A program made the translations under genes and the position numbers. A stretch of 64,000 nt of DNA from Mycolicibacterium nivoides (lineage in GTDB: Bacteria > Actinomycetota > Actinomycetes > Mycobacteriales > Mycobacteriaceae), in contig NZ_CP034072.1 in assembly GCF_003855255.1 (NCBI RefSeq), forward strand, positions 4,645,208-4,709,207. The letters are read 5' to 3'. Under the pieces are notes generated by a model. It searched no databases, was not told the origin of the DNA, and saw only the letters and a program-made list of their open reading frames with translations. The number at the start of each line of letters is the position of its first letter. Positions within the stretch are counted from its first letter, which is position 1. Shown here in pieces: positions 60,175 to 64,000 of the stretch.

Positions 60175-60810
60175 ATGACCCGGGTCGTTCTCGGTTCGGC
60201 ATCGACAGGCCGGCTTGGCGTTCTTCGCCAGGCCGGCCTCGATCCGTTGGTGGTGGTGTCCGGTGTCGACGAGGACGCCGTCATCGCGTCGTTGGCCGAT
60301 GCCCCACCCGAGCAGGTGGTGAGCGGACTGGCCGCCGCCAAGGCCGACGAGGTGTTCACCCACCTGCCCGCGGCCGTCGTCGGGGACTGTGTCGTCATCG
60401 GCTGTGACTCGATGCTGTTTCTCGACGGGCAGTTGTGCGGCAAGCCCGGAGATGTCGATACCGCGCGCCGGCAATGGCAGTCGATGTCGGGCCGGACAGC
60501 TCAGCTGTATTCGGGCCACGCGGTGCTCGTCGTCCGTGACGGGGCCGTCGCCCATCGCATCGCCGATACCGGCATCACCGCAGTGCATTTCGGCTCACCG
60601 ACCGACGCGGACCTGGAAGCGTATCTCGAAAGCGGCGAACCACTCGGTGTCGCAGGCGGTTTCACGCTCGACGGGTTGGGCGGCTGGTTCGTCGAAGGCA
60701 TCGACGGCGATCCGTCCAATGTGATCGGGTTGAGCCTGCCGTTGCTGCGCCGGATGCTTGCGACCGCCGGGCTTTCCATCGCGGATCTGTGGGCAAGCCG
60801 GCCGGAGTGA
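60175..60810 (+). CDS. maf: Maf-type nucleotide pyrophosphatase
   Basis: The 211-residue protein hydrolyses non-standard or excess nucleoside triphosphates and slows septum formation. Maf landmarks are [11 protein letters not shown] at residues ~4-14, [12 protein letters not shown] near residue 78, KPGD near residue 92 and YSGHAVLV near 110; the C-terminal [28 protein letters not shown] is intact. It starts immediately after the accE5 stop codon and continues the accD5-accE5-maf operon. Confidence 0.93.
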   Translation: MTRVVLGSASTGRLGVLRQAGLDPLVVVSGVDEDAVIASLADAPPEQVVSGLAAAKADEVFTHLPAAVVGDCVVIGCDSMLFLDGQLCGKPGDVDTARRQWQSMSGRTAQLYSGHAVLVVRDGAVAHRIADTGITAVHFGSPTDADLEAYLESGEPLGVAGGFTLDGLGGWFVEGIDGDPSNVIGLSLPLLRRMLATAGLSIADLWASRPE

Positions 60811-60915
60811 GCGGCCGTGGCCCGGACTCCAGAGTGACCAAATTGCAACCTTTTGAATGGCGGCGCGCCGCGCTGATGTCCCGAATAGTCTCAACCACGG
60901 GTTGACACTGGGCCG

Positions 60916-61143
60916 ATGCCAGTCGAAGAAACAATGTGGGATGTTCGCGTGGCACGCGACTTCGAGACATGCGACCTGGAGCGGCTGCGCGCCGCATTCG
61001 CCGACATCATCTCCAAGCGACTGTCGCCGGGTAAGCGATTGCTGCGTGTGGTGACCTGGTCACAGAACGGCGGCTCACTCTTCCGCGCCAACAACGGCGC
61101 CCGCCGTTTCGCCGTGGCCTACGAGGTCGCGTTCACCGCGTGA
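60916..61143 (+). CDS. Small hypothetical protein
   Basis: The 75-residue frame has normal third-position GC for the region and ends RFAVAYEVAFTA. The start may be 60916 or the ATG at 60934 (MWDVRVARDFET). I do not recognise the family. It fills most of the 330-bp gap between maf and the DUF6199 gene, and its stop lies 1 bp from that gene's end in the opposite direction. It may be real or a chance frame. Confidence 0.5.
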   Translation: MPVEETMWDVRVARDFETCDLERLRAAFADIISKRLSPGKRLLRVVTWSQNGGSLFRANNGARRFAVAYEVAFTA

Positions 61144-61144
61144 C

Positions 61145-61951
61145 TCAGCGCCGAGGCGCCGCGTCGAGCTTCGGAATCACATTGCCGGGCTTGGCAGGTA
61201 CGAGAACTGTTCCGTGTGGGTCGGCTATCGGTGAGTCGGTGATCAGTTCCGTCCCGGGATCGACATAGACGGTTTCCGATTTGATCTCGCTCGACCGCGC
61301 GATATCGCGAGTGGTACATGCGTCAGATGCGGCGCTGTCGACCTGCGGCACATCGGGTTCCCAGCTGAGATTGGCTTGCACAGGAACCGGATCGACACCT
61401 TGTGGCGCATATTCCGTGACGCGGGTGACGCACTGGTACCAGCCCTTGGGTGTGCCGAGGCTCTTGATATCGCCCGAAAAGATGTTCGGTGGTTGCAGGT
61501 AATACACCTCGTAGTCCACCCTGGGCGACTGCCCTTTCGCCTCCTCCACGTAGCCGATGATCGGTAGCGGGCCGCGGTTTTCGGGCGGCGGCGGCTGATA
61601 CGCCGCGACGGCCTTGTCCCAATCGTCCTTCTTCTTCTGCTCAGCCTCTGCGGCCACCTTGTCACGCTCGGTCGACCACGCCAGCCCGGCGAGGATGACC
61701 GCCGCGAGGATGACGAACAGGCCGCCAAGGGCCTGCATTCCGTAGCCGGCCTCGCTGGGTTCGTTGGCTTCGGGGTCCTTGTACTTCCACGATTCGGTGG
61801 CCCACCAGATCTTCCTGGGCCGCAGCAGCATGAACAGGCCCAGCGGTATGCCGATCACCAGGCAGAGGATCGCAAGCGCCACGGTAAGCAGCGTAAGGCC
61901 GCACGCCGGGCCCCCGATGCGGCAATCTGCGCCGGTCGTGGGCACTGCCAC
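61145..61951 (-). CDS. DUF6199-type membrane protein
   Basis: The 268-residue protein has two membrane helices (about residues 15-40 and 70-92) around [33 protein letters not shown], the DUF6199 pattern of actinobacterial membrane proteins. The C-terminal part (from ~residue 120) is exported or cytoplasmic beta-rich sequence containing GPLPIIGYV and, near the end, a segment [15 protein letters not shown]...GNVIPKL. The same motif recurs in the partial protein at 63300-64000. The function is unknown. It is read opposite to sseA, with a 35-bp gap between starts. Confidence 0.8.
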   Translation of the reverse strand: MAVPTTGADCRIGGPACGLTLLTVALAILCLVIGIPLGLFMLLRPRKIWWATESWKYKDPEANEPSEAGYGMQALGGLFVILAAVILAGLAWSTERDKVAAEAEQKKKDDWDKAVAAYQPPPPENRGPLPIIGYVEEAKGQSPRVDYEVYYLQPPNIFSGDIKSLGTPKGWYQCVTRVTEYAPQGVDPVPVQANLSWEPDVPQVDSAASDACTTRDIARSSEIKSETVYVDPGTELITDSPIADPHGTVLVPAKPGNVIPKLDAAPRR

Positions 61952-61986
61952 GCCGCGGTTATCCGGACCGACGGTACGCTCTTGGT

Positions 61987-62883
61987 GTGCCGCTGCCTGC
62001 TGATCCCAGCCCCACTCTTGCCGAGTACGCCCATCCGGAGCGCCTGGTCACCGCCGACTGGCTGGCCAGCAATCTGGGCCGGCCCGGTTTGGCCATCGTC
62101 GAGTCCGACGAGGATGTCTTGCTCTACGACACCGGCCACATCCCGGGCGCCGTCAAGATCGACTGGCATCTCGACCTCAACGACCCCAACGTGCGTGACT
62201 ACATCAACGGTGAACAGTTCGCCGAGTTGATGGACCGCAAGGGCATCAGCCGCGACGACACCGTCGTCATCTACGGCGACAAGAGCAACTGGTGGGCGGC
62301 CTACGCGCTGTGGGTGTTCACCCTGTTCGGGCACCCCGATGTGCGCCTCCTCGACGGCGGCCGCGACCTGTGGGTCTCCCACGGCCGCGACACCACCCTC
62401 GAGGTGCCCACCCGGCAGTCCAGCGGATATCCGGTCGTGGAGCGCAACGACGCCCCGATCCGCGCCTACCGGAACGACGTGCTCGACATCCTCGGCAAGC
62501 AGCCGTTGATCGACGTCCGCTCGCCCCAGGAGTACACGGGCGAACGCACCCACATGCCCGACTACCCGGAAGAGGGCGCACTTCGCGGCGGGCACATCCC
62601 CACCGCGAAGTCGATCCCGTGGGCCAAGGCCGCCAGGGACAGCGGGCAGTTCCGCAGCCGCGCCGAGCTCGAGGAGCTCTACGGCTTCCTCAACCCCGAC
62701 GACGAGACGGTGGTGTACTGCCGGATCGGTGAGCGCTCGAGCCACACCTGGTTCGTGCTGACCCACCTGCTCGGCCTGCCCGGTGTGCGCAACTACGACG
62801 GCTCGTGGACCGAATGGGGCAATGCCGTGCGCGTGCCGGTCGCCGTCGGCCCGGACCCAGGTGACGCCCCGGGCGCCTCATGA
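61987..62883 (+). CDS. sseA: Thiosulfate sulfurtransferase SseA
   Basis: The 298-residue rhodanese has two domains, a non-catalytic first (residues ~25-130) and a catalytic second with Cys in [14 protein letters not shown] near residue 245. It transfers sulfur from thiosulfate. In M. tuberculosis SseA (Rv3283) has been linked with the SufE-like neighbour and Fe-S protein maturation, from established knowledge. The GTG start lies 35 bp from the divergent DUF6199 gene. It overlaps the sufE-like gene by 4 bp. Confidence 0.94.
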   Translation: MPLPADPSPTLAEYAHPERLVTADWLASNLGRPGLAIVESDEDVLLYDTGHIPGAVKIDWHLDLNDPNVRDYINGEQFAELMDRKGISRDDTVVIYGDKSNWWAAYALWVFTLFGHPDVRLLDGGRDLWVSHGRDTTLEVPTRQSSGYPVVERNDAPIRAYRNDVLDILGKQPLIDVRSPQEYTGERTHMPDYPEEGALRGGHIPTAKSIPWAKAARDSGQFRSRAELEELYGFLNPDDETVVYCRIGERSSHTWFVLTHLLGLPGVRNYDGSWTEWGNAVRVPVAVGPDPGDAPGAS

Positions 62884-63299
62884 GTTCGATGCCGGCCGCC
62901 TTGGCAGAGGTCGTCTCCGACTTCCAGGAGGTGGCCGGCCAGGACAAGTTGCAGCTGTTGTTGGAGTTTGCCAACGAGCTGCCACCCTTGCCGACTCATC
63001 TCGAAGAGGCGGCCATGGAACCCGTTCCGGAGTGCCAGTCTCCGTTGTTCCTGGATGTCGACGCGTCCGATCGGGGCAAAGTGCGGCTGTACTTCAGCGC
63101 TCCCCCGGAGGCCCCGACGACGCGCGGGTTCGCCGCGATCCTGGCCACCGGTCTCGACGGCCAGTCCGCCGATGACATCCTGGCGGTGCCCGACGACTTC
63201 TACACCGCATTGGGCCTGGCCGCCCTGATCAGCCCGCTGCGGTTGCGCGGGATGTCGGCGATGCTGACCCGGATCAAGCGGCGGCTGCGCGGAGCCTGA
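62880..63299 (+). CDS. SufE-like sulfur acceptor
   Basis: The 139-residue protein is the size of SufE and has its Cys loop: EC52QSPLFL, followed by the conserved [20 protein letters not shown] and [14 protein letters not shown] near the end. SufE takes persulfide from SufS cysteine desulfurase for Fe-S cluster assembly. It overlaps sseA by 4 bp (ATGA), so sulfur transfer from rhodanese to SufE is plausible. Its stop lies next to the convergent, partial gene to the right. Confidence 0.92.
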   Translation: MSSMPAALAEVVSDFQEVAGQDKLQLLLEFANELPPLPTHLEEAAMEPVPECQSPLFLDVDASDRGKVRLYFSAPPEAPTTRGFAAILATGLDGQSADDILAVPDDFYTALGLAALISPLRLRGMSAMLTRIKRRLRGA

Positions 63300-64000
63300 T
63301 CAGCGCCGAGGCACCCGGTTCCCAGCCGTCGCGCCGGCAACCTCGGCACCTGTATCGGCCGCGATGGGGCCATCGGTGAGAATCGTTGCGCTGTCGGTGA
63401 TTTCGCCCCATCGACTGGTCATCACCCGCACCCCCGAGCCTCCGATCCGGCACTCCGCCTCGCCGTTGCCTGGATGCCCACCGGCGTCGGACCAACGCAG
63501 CTTCACGTTCACTGTCACGGTGGGGGTGCCCAAGCCGGACACCGCTGGGACCACCTGGCAGCCCCCGGACGGACCACTCGACGAACTCCCGTCGTCAACA
63601 CGGACGCCCTTAGGGACGAGGTACGACACGTCCAGGTATTGCGCCCCGTTATGGATGCCGCCGCTTGCGGCGCCGATGGCGTAGCCCACGATCGGCAGCA
63701 CACCACGGTCTGACACGGCCGGAACGGAACCGTTCGCGTTGGGCACTTCGGCGAGCTGGGGAACGACATTGCCTACGGCCGCGGCCACCTCGGTGCCGTC
63801 TGCTGCGAGGATCGGGCCGTTGGTGGTGATCACCGGCGTGGCGGCCGGGAACGGACCGAGGAAAACCTTCTCCAGCTTGGCCCAGAGTCCGGTACGACAG
63901 GAGTCGTTCTGCTCCATGTCGCGGAGGTTCGCCGGGGCCCAGACGACCTCTACCGAGACGGCAAGTTGCCCGTCATCGCCAGGGGTCTGCTTGGGAACCG
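63300..64000 (-). CDS. Repeat-domain protein related to the DUF6199 gene (5' end cut)
   Basis: The frame stays open through the right edge; the ATG at 63917 is probably internal because the upstream codons continue the same domain (LAVSVEVVWAPANLRD). Two tandem copies of a beta-rich unit are seen. Each has VxVxLxW/VEVVW near its start, a Cys-containing middle and an end like TNGPILAADGTEVAAAVGNVVP or TDGPIAADTGAEVAGATAGNRVP. The same unit forms the C-terminus of the 61145-61951 protein. The function is unknown; a secreted or membrane-bound role is likely from that relative. Confidence 0.72.
   Translation of the reverse strand, partial: VPKQTPGDDGQLAVSVEVVWAPANLRDMEQNDSCRTGLWAKLEKVFLGPFPAATPVITTNGPILAADGTEVAAAVGNVVPQLAEVPNANGSVPAVSDRGVLPIVGYAIGAASGGIHNGAQYLDVSYLVPKGVRVDDGSSSSGPSGGCQVVPAVSGLGTPTVTVNVKLRWSDAGGHPGNGEAECRIGGSGVRVMTSRWGEITDSATILTDGPIAADTGAEVAGATAGNRVPRR

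Overview
The window is a high-GC actinobacterial chromosome segment from a mycobacterium, most likely a fast-growing Mycolicibacterium-type species. The evidence is the gene order. Reading left to right, secA1, hpf, comF, a Rv3243c-type gene, lpqB-mtrB-mtrA, tmk, sahH, tetR-rubB-rubA-alkB, an amino-acid permease, a Rv3254-type flavoprotein, manA, a SIS-domain gene, pmmA, a DUF3499 gene, whiB2, fbiA-fbiB, manB-wbbL-rmlD, lcp1, fadE25, purE-purK, a GtrA gene, a bacterial PH-domain gene, birA, accD5-accE5-maf, sseA and a sufE-like gene follow the Rv3240c-Rv3284 order of M. tuberculosis, as recalled from established knowledge. No rRNA, tRNA, transposase, phage or CRISPR sequence was seen.

Layout. 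1-4.95 kb: a truncated BCCT transporter, a WS/DGAT-like protein with a degenerate active site, an SbmA/BacA-type ABC transporter and a Rv3235-like protein. 4.95-15.4 kb: protein export (SecA1), ribosome hibernation (HPF), the MtrAB-LpqB cell-envelope signalling operon and thymidylate kinase. 15.4-17.6 kb: an accessory patch with a gene relic, an MmyB-type regulator and an F420-type oxidoreductase. 17.7-23.2 kb: sahH, the alkane hydroxylase operon with its TetR regulator, and a permease. 23.3-25.9 kb: an inserted methyltransferase plus AurF-like diiron oxygenase pair. 25.9-45.8 kb: mannose activation, F420 maturation, WhiB2, rhamnosyl-linker synthesis, LCP ligase, FadE25 and purine synthesis. 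45.9-51.9 kb: GtrA, an inserted module of csbD plus a four-gene operon, then PH-domain protein and BirA. 51.9-58.1 kb: a steroid-degradation-like cassette (Rieske oxygenase, ketosteroid dehydrogenase-like flavoprotein, acyl-CoA ligase, SnoaL-like protein, PucR regulator). 58.2-64 kb: AccD5/AccE5, Maf, rhodanese, SufE-like protein and two related membrane/secreted proteins that share a repeated domain.

The most notable structural result is that two accessory modules are each bounded by direct repeats made of the old junction sequence. The GT2/acyl-CoA dehydrogenase/PIG-L/NodS-like operon sits between two 90-bp copies (80 of 90 identical by hand) of the GtrA/PH-gene tail-to-tail junction. The methyltransferase/AurF pair sits between two ~100-bp copies (about 65% identical by hand) of the permease/flavoprotein divergent promoter. 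This points to insertion by duplication of the boundary, with no recombinase gene inside either module. The four-gene operon, with every neighbour overlapping by 4 bp, is the best candidate here for an undescribed pathway: its glycosyltransferase, deacetylase and methyltransferase activities parallel those of Nod-factor backbone synthesis, with an added flavoenzyme.

Many genes are translationally coupled by ATGA or GTGA overlaps (mtrA-mtrB-lpqB, alkB-rubA-rubB, pmmA-SIS gene, fbiA-fbiB-nudix, rmlD-wbbL, accD5-accE5, sseA-sufE and both accessory operons). All identities, alignments and counts below were made by eye from the sequence.
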